Assembly: GCF_030867095.1 (NCBI RefSeq) | Contig: NC_081836.1 | Coordinates: 30,888,338-30,952,337 of the forward strand | DNA from: Alligator mississippiensis | Taxonomy: Eukaryota; Chordata; Crocodylia; Alligatoridae | DNA length: 64,000 nucleotides | Direction: 5' to 3' | Part shown: positions 12,480 to 22,662 of the stretch, one piece after another | How positions within the stretch are numbered: position 1 is the first letter of the stretch | Layout of the letters: each line of letters begins with the position of its first letter | The notes under the pieces: generated by a model | The model's database searches: none | What the model was told of the DNA's origin: nothing | The model's input: the letters and a program-made list of their open reading frames with translations, nothing else | Program-made: the position numbers and the translations under genes

Positions 12480-13130
12480 CCAGCCATCTCACAGTTCACT
12501 AGTGTAAAAAGGCCCCAGAGGTCATTAATAACATGTATCAGAAAGGCATAACTGAGCCTTTCATCAGTCCTCAGGATACCCAGGATGTTATCCAGGTCCA
12601 ATACGTGACAGCCATATTTGAAAGGCTTATGGAGAGAGTATTACCTGATGCACTTCTCTTAGCCTGTTTGTTTTACCTACTCAACATTCTGGTGCATGTT
12701 TAAAATGTTTGAACAGGGACTGATACACTTTACAAATGGTCTGTGATAAGCTGAGGGCTGCAAATGTGTGACTGCACCTAAAGATATGCGAGTCTTTCCA
12801 AAATAGGTCATTTATCTGCCCACACAATCAGCGAGGGAAGAATTTCAACTGTCAAAAAGAAAATGGAAGCTGTACAGAATGAGCTAATTCCCAGACTCTC
12901 ATAGATGTGCTGAATTTTATAGGACTCCTCTATTAGAGAAGATTCATTTGTCTGTTGGACGATATTGCAAAAATCTTTTACAGGGTGAGTGGTAAGGGCA
13001 AACCTTTCCAGTGATTGGTCGGCAGAGTTGAAAAAAGGCTCTTATGACAGGCTCCGCTCATGTTTCAAGACCCTGTACTGGACATGACTGCATATAGCAA
13101 CACAGCTACCTGCAGACTAATAATATAGCT
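12480..13130 (+). mobile_element. Decayed Ty3/Gypsy pol (reverse transcriptase) remnant
   Basis: Frame text at about 12625-12655 reads TFERLMERVLPD, the segment that precedes the catalytic box in Gypsy reverse transcriptases. Downstream (12790-13040), in shifting frames, come remnants of the thumb/connection region: a KC-LFQ-type stretch leading to VIYL, then STVKKKMEAVQN, then a segment resembling YYRRFI...IAK. The catalytic aspartates are not preserved and several stops interrupt it. A dead, old copy. Confidence 0.6.
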
Positions 13131-13806
13131 GCTGCTTATTGTTAATAACAATCACAACAATAATAATCATAAACCTAACCTGGACTGGGCACTAGATGCA
13201 AGGCTACCTGCATCATTGCCAAGCTCAGTGCAGAAAAAGTTTACTGCTTCTCAACTTGTTTACTGCTTGCTCAGGTGTCCGCATGCTGCACCCAAGTCCG
13301 CAGTGCAGTCCTGTCCATGGATACTAGTGCATACAGTTCAGGGGCAGGGTTGACACAAAGGATTAGGGAGGGCAGTGGCTTATAACAGTAGATATCTAAG
13401 TTTTCAAGGAAAACATATTGCAGTACCTGAAAGGAATTCTTGGCAGTGGTTACATCTATAAAGTATTTTCACAATATAGGAGGAAGTGTGTAGTCAGGAC
13501 AGACTATACATCCCTGAAATAGGTCTTTAAATTCAGGAATCCTGAAAGACAGCTTAGAAAGTCGTTGGAAAAACTGCAGTGCTGTGATTTTTGGTTTCAC
13601 ACAGATATTGTATAAGCATGGTGATGCTGATGCCTTATACTGACAGCCTTGTTTGAAGACTAATTGCAAACACTTCTAAGCAAAGAAGAAAGAACGTGGT
13701 TGCTTGAGGGGATGCATGCATTCAGGAAGAGAGATTGTCTCTTCTCTGCCCGTAATTTAAAGATGTACAAATGTTCCTGGGTCATTCACATGAATACTGG
13801 ATGTGG
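13131..13806. other. No gene recognised
   Basis: Unique sequence with a short A/T-rich trinucleotide-like tract near 13140-13170. No coding or RNA feature seen. Confidence 0.4.
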
Positions 13807-13814
13807 GGTTAAAG

Positions 13815-14000
13815 CAGGGGTGGGCAATTATTTTGGGTGGAGGGCTGCTTACTGAGTTTTGGCAAGTCATCGAAGGCCACATGACAGACAGCCAGGGGCA
13901 GATAAATATTAATTTTCTTAATTTTTTAGAGGCCCCGCGGGCCGGGTAGAATGGCCTGGAGGGCTGCATTTGGGCATGAGCCGCATTTTGCCCATTCCTG
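13815..14000. mobile_element. hAT MITE, 186 bp, perfect 8-bp target duplication
   Basis: Flanked by ggttaaag at 13807-13814 and 14001-14008. Ends are caggggtgggcaattattt on the left and, read inward from the right, caggaatgggcaaaatg. Contains no coding sequence. The left end resembles that of the element starting near 35974. Confidence 0.88.
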
Positions 14001-14114
14001 GGTTAAAGGAATGGACTTTAGAGAAGATAAAGGCTTTCTCAAAGGGAACTTCTTCCTGTCAGCCTAGCATGCGATTAGAAAAGCATCTGGCAAACATCAG
14101 TGAATACCTCAGAA

Positions 14115-14347
14115 CAGTGATTTTTAAACTGTATTCTCCAAAACCCTGGGGTTCTGTGATAGGTCATCAGGGCTTCTGCAAAGAGACTGGGTAATGTTGG
14201 AGCAGGCTGAGAGGCAGTATAGTATACTGCCATTGCCAGGCCAGGTCACCTGGCTCCACATCAGTCTCTAGGGAAGAGGTAGGGGTTTCATGGCAGGAGA
14301 AGTGATATGAAAGGGTTGTGTGACGTTAGGATGTTTGAAAACCACTG
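14115..14347. mobile_element. hAT MITE, 233 bp
   Basis: Left end cagtgatttttaaact and right end, read inward, cagtggttttcaaac. Flanking octamers cctcagaa (14107-14114) and tcttagaa (14348-14355) match at 6 of 8 positions, consistent with an aged 8-bp target duplication. Confidence 0.75.
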
Positions 14348-14355
14348 TCTTAGAA

Positions 14356-15336
14356 GGTGATAGCCCCTCAGACTACCACAGGAAAGAGGAGTGGAGTTCA
14401 AAGATGAATATTGCATAGATGAGGAAAAAATATGTAGGTGAATGGGTATGGTTTTCAGCAGGTTTTGCCAAGTAAACTGAAAAAGTAAATACAGAGGCAA
14501 TGTTGTGATTTTAAAACTAATGGATATTATAGCATTGCAAAACCCTTAGGCAAATTAAGAGAAAATGTCTGCTCAGTGAAATACAGACAGAATGTAAAAA
14601 AGACACTGGTTGGGAAACACTGCTATAACCAAACCAGTCATTCCCTTGTCTGGAATTGTAGTTTAAATAGTTTTTATTATTTTACTCTGGGATGAATTGT
14701 CTAGGCTGTTGCCATTTTAGGTTGTATCCAGATTATGGGCAAAGATGAGAAATGGGGTGCTATGGGGTGGGTGTAATTACATTCTTTCATTTAAGATAAT
14801 AGTAAGAAGCTATTAAGCTTCTTTATGAAACCAGGTAATCTATAGCAGCCTATAGCCAAATCACAGATATGTCTCTGCCTAAATGAGGCACTAATGGGTA
14901 GAAGGGTTTCACTGACTAGTGTCTTGTGAGGATTTAGAGGCGGTGGGCGGAAAGGGAGAGAAGCTGTGAGAAAAGACAGGGGAGAGCTAGGGAGAGAGAT
15001 TGATTGATTGAATGATTGATTTTGGGCTTATTGTTGGTTGAAATAAATTTGGGGGTGAGAGCAAAGGAGTTATCTGCTGCTATTTGATTGTTCCTGAATT
15101 GAGGGAGACAGGACAGGATATTTTACATAAAAAAGGATTGCATTAAAGACACTTGACTCCATCAGTTTATCCTTCTAATGAGAACAACCCACAGAGCCCC
15201 AAACTTTAACCACTCAGGTAACAGTAGCAACAATACTTACCTGGTCCCAGTGACTAAAAAATATTCCTACATCTTATCTCCATCCTTTCAACACTTTTCC
15301 CTGGAATGAGTATAAAAGACTCCAAGAAAACTTTAC
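14356..15336. other. 3' flank or 3' intron of ENPP7-like gene
   Basis: No further ENPP exon recognised. Near 14600-14621 the text gggaaacactg resembles the right end of another cagtgtttccc-type hAT MITE, with no convincing partner. An AATAAA on the minus strand at 14673-14678 could serve as the poly-A signal if exon 4 is terminal. A short gatt/ttga repeat lies at 14998-15025. Confidence 0.4.
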
Positions 15337-15340
15337 TTAC

Positions 15341-15708
15341 CGCTTTCTTCGTTGAATGACAGTATATAACACAGAGGAGATGAATAGGAATACAACAACT
15401 GCTCCAATACCACTTAAAATAATAGCAGGAAGTTGGTTGTGCTGCGTGTGCCGGGTGTCTCGCTCTGGCATTGGCTCTGGCTCTGACGATTCAACAAGCA
15501 TTTTCTGTGTAAATGCCAGAGACCCATTATTGGGCTCTGGATCAACTCCCAGGAGTTTACACATCAGTGGATAAATGTGGATACTGTCAAAGGGTTCAGC
15601 TAAGTAATTCTTTTTGAAATCGGGACCAAAAGCTCTGAATATGGTCTTCATGTCCATACCTTCATTATCAAATCCATGATCTCCTTTGTTAAAATATATG
15701 ATAATCCT
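15341..15708 (-). CDS. ENPP7: ENPP7-like exon 4 (last metal histidine, stalk, membrane anchor)
   Basis: The acceptor cctttcag precedes a phase-0 exon that opens RIIIYFN. The GDHGFDNE motif carries the histidine matching human zinc ligand H353. The family signature MDMKTIF and the EPFDSIHIYPLMCKLLG segment follow. Next come an NGS glycosylation sequon, a short acidic and proline-containing stalk (SSEPEPMPERD), a hydrophobic segment of about 22 residues (AIILSGIGAVVVFLFISSVL) and a basic RRKR tail. This predicts a type I membrane protein with a very short cytoplasmic tail. The frame stops at TAA (15337-15339), but that TAA lies inside a consensus splice donor, CG|gtaagt, with its G at 15340. 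The exon may therefore end at 15341 and splice to an undetected 3' exon, or be terminal and end at 15337. If terminal, an AATAAA lies on the minus strand at 14673-14678. Confidence 0.88.
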
Positions 15709-17811
15709 CTGAAAGGAGAAAAAAGAAAGAAAGAAAAACAACAGTCATTCTTGGATTCATATAGTTTTTTCATCCGAAAGAAGCCCTCAAATCTGGCTTC
15801 ATGTGACTAGGCTTCAACTTCTGTGGTGAAGAATTTATTGGTACACTGGCTACAAAGTGAAGATTAATACACGAACAACTGAAACGTTAAGATTGCTTAG
15901 CAAGATTACGTCCTATCTTCCTAAACTATGTGGAAGGGTCTACTTAACTTCATGGGCATTTCCTGGCAGCCCCGCCCCTCAACACTGATTGGCTGAGGCA
16001 TATATTGTACAATTTAATAGCAAGTTCCATAGAAAGTAAATTATATCACATAATCTTTCATACTATTATAAAACTAAATTTTAAATTTAAATCTAAATTT
16101 AAATATATAAACATCAATTTATACACAACATGAATTGTAACTTATATCATCATAATTTATTATTATATGTAGTGTTCTACAAAAAGTGTAGAAATATTAA
16201 TTAATGCTAACCTTAATAGAAACATTTTCACTTCACAGACTGGTGCATTCACTTAGTTTACGTCACGAGCAGACAGTATAAATCTCGTGATCTGGGGCTG
16301 AAGTGATTGTTGTGTTCTGTTTGTATTGTGTTAAGCATTGGGACATTATAAAACACGTATTGTATGAATAATATGCTGGGGGTGTTATTTAGGTTGATTT
16401 CACGGGAAATCGTGGCCAATGCAATATTTCCTGGCGATCACGGACAATGCTGTTTTTCATAAAATCATGAATCAAGTAGATCCCTAGCAGTGTGTGAAGA
16501 ACAAGTCTGTTCGCTAATTGATCCATTAGATTGACACAACACTGAGCACTGGCAATTTCAGCTCTTGTCTCTTGTTAGACTAGGCTTTCCAAATAACACC
16601 CCCAGAATGCATCTGGTTTCTTTGTTTTGTTATACATAGGTAGAATGGATCAGTAACTTTTACAGTTTCACTAGACGTGGTTATTTATGCAAGAGGCTTG
16701 TGCAGTTATATGCAAGGGAATAATATGCCAGCTACCTGGAACAGTGCAGGGATGATACTGGTTTTTATAGTGCTGTTGTGTGGAACCGATGTCTCTTGAG
16801 AATGGGAGGCCCCCTTTCTTTAGCTACTCCCACATAGCTATGCTTGTGTATCTGGAAAAGGATAAGGGAGGATCCAGAGGTTTGGAATAAGTCTCTTAAG
16901 TCACAGAGGAGAGGGAGCCTTCAGAATCACAGTGCGCTTCCTGATGTGCTCCTGCAGCAATATTGCCTCTTGCTTGGGACTCTTGACACACAAATGAATA
17001 TCAGGGCATTGTGATGACTCAGGATTAGAATCAAAGATAACAACATTGCAAGTGTTATTTCACTTAATTTTTTGCACATTCTGGTATGAAATGTATTGCT
17101 TTATCCTGATTCCTGGATCAATGAGAATCTGTTTAAAATATTATTAAACTATTATGTATTTTATGAAGATATGTGGAAAGGGTGACTTCTTAGAAAAAGT
17201 AAGGAATAGAATGCTTATATTTTTAAAATCCCTGTAGATATCTATTTTAGAAAATGGCTTCCCTCCCTGCATACAATTTCTCTTTACAGGAAAAATGCAA
17301 AGCACCAAGATTATAATAAGGAATTTTACACAACATACTTCCAATCACCTGTTTCAAATTAATTCTAACTACAATTGAAGAGGTCAGCAAGCCTTAGGAA
17401 TTACCTTGCTGGCCACTGCATGTCACTGTTGCTCAACAAAATTGCTTGAGGCACATCATGTTGATTCAGATTAAGCTGACCTTAACGTCTGAAGGCAAAA
17501 AACTCTAGAAGCACAGTACTGGCTACTGAGCATATTTCTAGCAATGTTTGACAAGATGTTATCTGCCCTCAAACCTGTCTAGGTAGCTATCAATCCAAAT
17601 GAGAAAATAAAGAGGATTTTTCTTTTGATATAGTCCATGATGAAGAAACTGATGATTTGTTACAGAGACATAGAAGAATTCCTTACTCTAACAAAGGGAC
17701 AGCTAGGCCCCTGCTATGTTCTCTATAGTCACAGAGGGGATATTGCTTTAAAAAAAAAACACTTTTAGTGTACCAAGGAAAGAATTTTTCTAATTTCAAT
17801 GAAAACAAATT
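15709..17811. other. Intron 3 of ENPP7-like gene, distal part
   Basis: Mostly A/T-rich, with a very A/T-rich stretch at 16060-16200. The one structure seen is an inverted repeat, arms 16376-16393 and 16589-16605. No exon seen. Confidence 0.5.
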
Positions 17812-17998
17812 TTATACCCCTATCCCCATTGTACACATGAGTGTACAGGAGACACTGAGTCTACACTGATATTAAAATTTTAGTTTAGTTTAGTATACAC
17901 AAGTACTAAATGACTGAGTCATAAGTCTCGCATAGACTTATGTGTAGGAATGGGGATAGGGGTATAAGATTTGTACACACAAGCACTAAAGGACTGAG
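17812..17998. repeat. Inverted and direct repeat cluster
   Basis: A perfect 19-bp inverted repeat (17812-17830 against 17949-17967) plus a 22-bp direct repeat with two mismatches (17896-17917 and 17977-17998). Possibly a degraded DNA transposon or a small local rearrangement; no target duplication found. Confidence 0.75.
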
Positions 17999-18008
17999 CA
18001 GTAACTGG

Positions 18009-18399
18009 AGTTACTACAGAGTAATGTCGCCAAAAGGCTTTTAGGTGATGCTAACTGTGCAGTAGTCTCGTGTAGATGCAGCCGGTGTGAAACAATTCTG
18101 AGGAGGTAGAGCTCTGTGCCAGTTGATAGCAGATGGGCTTGCAGCTTGGGCAAAGCTTTTTATGTATAACACTGGGGCCCCTGACACTTCAAAAGTAAAA
18201 GCCTTGTAGGAGAAAAAAAACCTTGTTTGATAAAAGATTGCTGCTGTTGGAGCTAACCAAATGGGCCACATCACAAGCACGCAGGACTGATATTAAATGA
18301 GAAGAGGCAATGTTAACCCTGATTTAAAATGGCTGAGGTTTTTGACAATATTTTAAGAAGAATAAAAAATACATGCAAACATTTGGGAGGAGAGCACAA
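18009..18399. other. Intronic, no gene recognised
   Basis: Short unique interval between the repeat cluster and the CR1. Nothing recognised apart from a tagtctcgtgtagatgcag stretch that looks like an end of a DNA element without a partner. Confidence 0.3.
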
Positions 18400-20345
18400 A
18401 AGGGGAGCACATAAAAAGTGGAAACAGGGTGAGATCACTAAAGATGAATATACCTCCTCTGCTCGTGCTTGTAGGGAGGCAGTTAGACGGGCCAAAGCTA
18501 CCATGGAGCTGAGGATGGCAACCCAAGTAAAAGACAACAAGAAATTGTTTTTAGATATATTGGGAGTAAAAGGAAGGCCCAGGGAGGAATAGGACCGCTG
18601 CTAAATGGGCAGAAACAATTGGTGACGGACAGGGGGGACAAGGCAGAACTCCTCAACGAGTTCTTTGCCTCAGTGTTCCTAAGTGAGGGGCACGACAAGT
18701 CTCTCACTGGGGTTGTAGAGAGGCAGCAGCAAGGCGCCAGACTTCCATACGTAGATCCTGAGGTGGTGCAGAGTCATTTGGAACAACTGGATGCCTTTAA
18801 ATCGGCAGGCCCGGATGGGCTCCATCCGAGGGTGCTGAAGGCACTGGCCGACATCATTGCAGAGCCACTGGCAGGAATATTCGAACGCTCGTGGCGCACG
18901 GGCCAAGTCCCGGAGGACTGGAAAAGGGCTAACGTGGTCCCCATTTTCAAAAAGGGGAGGAAGGAGGACCTGGGCAACTATAGGCCAGTCAGTCTCACCT
19001 CCATCCTTGGTAAAGTCTTTGAAAAAATTATCAAGGCTCACATTTGTGAGAGCCTGGCAGGGCAAATTATGCTGAGGGGAAACCAGCACGGGTTTGTGGC
19101 GGGCAGATCGTGCCTGACCAATCTAGTCTCTTTCTATGACCAGGTTACGAAACGCCTGGACACAGGAGGAGGGGTGGATGTCGTATACTTAGACTTCAGA
19201 AAGGCCTTCGATACGATATCCCACCCCATACTGGTGAACAAGCTAAGAGGCTGTGATGTGGATGACTGCACAGTCCGGTGGGTGGCGAATTGGCTAGAGG
19301 GTCGCACCCAAAGAGTCGTGGTGGATGGGTCGGTCTCGACCTGGAAGGGTGTGGGCAGTGGGGTCCCGCAGGGCTTGGTCCTTGGACCGATACTCTTCAG
19401 TGTCTTCCTCAGTGACTTGGACAAGGGAGTGAAATGTACTCTGTCCAAGTTTGCAGATGACACAAAGCTATGGGGAGAAGTGGACACGCCAGAGGGCAGG
19501 GAACAGCTGCAGGCAGACCTGGATAGGTTGGACAAGTGGGCAGAAAACAACAGGATGCAGTTCAACAAGGAGAAATGCAAAGTGCTGCACCTAGGGAGGA
19601 AAAATGTCCAGCACACCTACAGCCTAGGGAATGACCTGCTGGGTGGCACAGAGGTGGAAAGGGATCTTGGAGTCCTAGTGGACTCCAAGATGAACATGAG
19701 CCGGCAGTGTGACGAAGCCATCAGAAAATCCAATGGCACTTTATCGTGCATCAGCAGATGCATGACAAATAGGTCCAGGGAGGTGATACTTCCCCTCTAT
19801 AGGGCGCTGGTCAGACCGCAGTTGGAGTACTGCGTGCAATTCTGGGTGCCACACTTCAAGAAGGATGCGGATAACCTGGAGAGGGTCCAGAGAAGGGCAA
19901 CTCGTATGGTCAAGGGCCTGCAGACCAAGCCCTACGAGGAGAGACTAGAGAAACTGGACCTTTTCAGCCTCCGCAAGAGAAGGTTGAGAGGCGACCTTGT
20001 GGCTGCTTTTAAGTTCATCACGGAGGCACAGAAGGGAATTGGTGAGTATTTATTCACCAAGGCGCCCCCAGGCGTTACAAGAAACAATGGCCACAAGCTA
20101 GCAGAGAGCAGATTTAGATTGGACATTAGGAAGAACTTCTTTACAGTTCGAGTGGCCAAGGTCTGGAACGGGCTCCCAAGGGAGGTGGTGCTCTCCCCTA
20201 CCCTGGGGGTCTTCAAGAGGAGGTTAGACGAGTATCTAGCTGGGGTCATCTAGACCCAGCACTCTTTCCTGCTTATGCAGGGGGTCAGACTCGATGATCT
20301 ATTGAGGTCCCTTCCGACCCTAACATCTATGAATCTATGAATTTG
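18400..20345 (+). mobile_element. CR1 LINE, long 5'-truncated copy (group A)
   Basis: Starts in the linker between endonuclease and reverse transcriptase (KKWKQGEITKDEYTSSAR at about 18413-18466), has a frame change near 18590, then the open RT frame 18619-20253. It ends with tgatctattgaggtccctt and the tctatgaatctatga terminal repeat. By eye its last ~905 bp differ from the copy at 53958-54871 at about 18 sites (roughly 98% identical). The endonuclease domain is missing, so it cannot move on its own. Confidence 0.95.
18619..20253 (+). CDS. CR1 reverse transcriptase open frame (544 codons, retroelement)
   Basis: An uninterrupted frame encoding nearly all of the CR1 RT domain and C-terminal region. 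Along the product: SAGPDGLHP near residue 63; GNYRPVSL near 117; YLDFRKAFDT near 190, which holds the first catalytic aspartate; PQGLVLGP near 250; and the catalytic FADDTKLWG near 278. The C-terminal part includes RPQLEYCVQFW, RRATRMVKGL and NNGHKLAESRFRLDIRKNFF. Family members usually read PQGSVLGP, so the serine-to-leucine change is a possible inactivating substitution. The ATG at 18619 is internal to the ancestral ORF2 and not a natural start. Likely a remnant of a recently active CR1 lineage, not a host gene. Confidence 0.9.
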   Translation: MVTDRGDKAELLNEFFASVFLSEGHDKSLTGVVERQQQGARLPYVDPEVVQSHLEQLDAFKSAGPDGLHPRVLKALADIIAEPLAGIFERSWRTGQVPEDWKRANVVPIFKKGRKEDLGNYRPVSLTSILGKVFEKIIKAHICESLAGQIMLRGNQHGFVAGRSCLTNLVSFYDQVTKRLDTGGGVDVVYLDFRKAFDTISHPILVNKLRGCDVDDCTVRWVANWLEGRTQRVVVDGSVSTWKGVGSGVPQGLVLGPILFSVFLSDLDKGVKCTLSKFADDTKLWGEVDTPEGREQLQADLDRLDKWAENNRMQFNKEKCKVLHLGRKNVQHTYSLGNDLLGGTEVERDLGVLVDSKMNMSRQCDEAIRKSNGTLSCISRCMTNRSREVILPLYRALVRPQLEYCVQFWVPHFKKDADNLERVQRRATRMVKGLQTKPYEERLEKLDLFSLRKRRLRGDLVAAFKFITEAQKGIGEYLFTKAPPGVTRNNGHKLAESRFRLDIRKNFFTVRVAKVWNGLPREVVLSPTLGVFKRRLDEYLAGVI

Positions 20346-20650
20346 AATATTGTGAAGCATGAGTATCTTAAGGATTAACTGAAAGAGTCTAGATAAGATT
20401 AGGGTCTACTTGAGAAATATGCACATAGAGAAATTGGACGAGTTCCTACCTATCTAATGCATTTTGTTAAAGACCAATAAGAACAGAACATTAATGACAT
20501 TGATAGATACTGCCAAAACTGGGTGTGAGTGGGCTTGTGAAGAAGAGGTAAACAATACAAAGGGATCTGTGAAGACTAGAAATGTGGGCAGTAAATAAGA
20601 AAATGAGATTCAAATCAGAAAACTGCAAATAAATACACCGAGGGAAAAAT
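20346..20650. other. Intronic, no gene recognised
   Basis: Unique A/T-rich interval between the CR1 and the LTR-like block. Confidence 0.4.
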
Positions 20651-20652
20651 AA

Positions 20653-22212
20653 TCTGACATGCACAGACCTACTGGGTAGAAGAAAGATGAAGAGCAGTGC
20701 CACAACACACCTCACTACCCCACTCCTAGAGAGGGGAAAACTGCTGGGGAAAAGCCCTAGCAGCCATAATGAGTACAGCTGTGGGTTGCCAGGGCGACTA
20801 ATAAGAGTCAGCTGCCTGTATGGGGCAGGGCCTGGCTCCTATAAAGCCAAGAGTCAAGGCCAGGCTAGAAGTCCCTTGCCAGCAGCTACAGGGGCAGGAG
20901 CTCCTGCAGTTAGGATGGGAGGACAAGCCTAACAGCAAGTATAGCTTGCGAGAGCTCCAGAGGCTGGAGCAATGATATTGGGTTATAGCCAGGAGGCTTA
21001 TGTTGTTATGGCTCAGTGCCTTATGTTTGAGTTATAGCCAGGAGGCTTGAGTTTGTGTTCAGGCTTTGATATTACACTGGTGGTTTGGGTGAGGCTATAG
21101 GGGTTGGAGGAGGCCTCATAGGGACCCCAGAGGGGTGGGGCCCTAGCACCAAGAGGGCGCGTTATCCTCGTCGGGGACTCACAAGGGAGTGTGAGGACCC
21201 TGGCACCAGTAAGGGCGCAACTAACGGGGTGCGTAGACCCCAGCCCCAGAGAGGGGTGTTTTGAGAAGCCCCAGCGTGGGCACGATGAGCCCCAGGAGGG
21301 GGCACTACTAGGACGCCCAAGCGTGGGCGTGGCGAGCCCCAGGAAGGGGGAGCGCACTTCAGAGAAGCCCAGCGTGGGCACAGTGAGCCACAGAGAGGGG
21401 GCAGTACTAATAAGAAGCCCAAGGTGGGCTCAACGAGCCCGAGAGGGGCAATATGTGAGGAGCCCGAGAGGGGCATAGCGAGCCTGGTAACAGGCTAGCA
21501 TTGCGGAACACCCGGGGCAGGGTGCTGCGGTGGACCCAGACCAAAGGGGTTAGCAGCACAGCACCCTAGAGAAGGGCGGTGCTGCAGTGGTCCCCAGGAA
21601 AAGGGGATAGCGGCACAGTGCACAGGTTAGCAGTGTGGTGGGCCTAAAAGACCGGTGGCTTGAGAGGATGTCCCAAAGTGGACTAGATTATTTTAGAGAA
21701 GGCCCAGAGTGGGCCTCAAGAGTCCCAAAGAGAGGGGTGGTGTTACTAAGAGTCCCAGTGAGGGGTTGTGTATTAGAGAGAGCCTGGAGTGGGCACAGTG
21801 AGAGCCCAGGAAGGGGTGCTAGCCTAGAGACCTACGGGGAAGGCCCTAGAGCGGGCTAGATTACAGAGGAGGACCCGAGAAAGTGGGTGTGTATTTTGAC
21901 CGGACAACGTCTATCCCATCAGCGAGGCTTGGGGCATGGTATTAGGGGTTGGTAGGAGCCACACATAGCCCATAAGGCTAGGGTGCCTGGGGAGCACCCA
22001 TCATACCGGGAGACCCCCAGGGGGTCCGGGAACACATGGGGACAGAGGTCCCAGCTATCCGTGTCCAGGGAGTCGTAAGGCAGCCTCCCAACATACACTA
22101 AACAGCAAAGACATGGCGGGCGAGAATCGAGGGTGCCCTTGGGCCAAATTGGCATGGAGAGAGGGCCTTAAGGAGATCACGGCCCTCCTATAGGACCCTG
22201 CCATGACAAGCA
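20653..22212 (+). mobile_element. Candidate solo LTR of a retrotransposon, with internal minisatellite
   Basis: GC-rich block sharply different from its A/T-rich flanks. It has a TATA-like ctataaag near 20840 followed by pyrimidine/GC-rich leader-like sequence. Possible ends are tgacatgc at the left and acaagca at the right, but flanking bases do not give a clean duplication. It contains a tandem repeat (21255-21480) and no reverse transcriptase. Alternatives are a non-LTR GC-rich segment or a host CpG-rich sequence. Confidence 0.4.
21255..21480 (+). repeat. Minisatellite, period about 50 bp
   Basis: Unit core cagcgtgggcacagtgagcc followed by ccaggaggggg-type sequence starts near 21270, 21320, 21371 and 21420. 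More degenerate related units continue at about 21680-21870. The open frames read on both strands here come from the repeat. Confidence 0.8.
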
Positions 22213-22662
22213 ATAATGTTAAGAGTTCTTGGTGTGGTAGTGGGCAGCACGTTAGAGAAGTTTTCTGTGCAGTAGAGCAGCAAATGGATTCTATGGTGCT
22301 ACATTAAATCCCTTCATACCACCTGTGCAGAAAGAGTAATACAAAGTCTCTACAAACATAATTCTATCTAAAGCGCTGCTTTTGCTTGTTGGAATTAGAT
22401 ACTGAAAAAATAGGGAGACTTTACAGAAGAACTTGAACTATTGAGCTAGAGGAACTGATCTTCAGAGAAGAAATAAGAGAATATTGTATAGAGCAGGCTG
22501 GATAAATGACAGTCAAAGGTCCTACGTAAATGTTTTATGGATATTTCGAGTATGTAAATAGAAAGGTGAGGGTACTTATTTAGGATGGTCTAAACAGTTA
22601 TAATTTGGTGTGATGGGATGACGTTCAGAATAAACTTTGTTTCTGTGAGATTTCTTTACAGA
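22213..22662. other. Intronic, no gene recognised
   Basis: Unique A/T-rich interval with no recognised feature. Confidence 0.4.

Noticed and set aside
21191..21478. CRISPR-like array of regularly spaced repeats
   Set aside because: The ~50-bp units are contiguous and degenerate without unique spacers, and the genome is clearly eukaryotic. It is a minisatellite.
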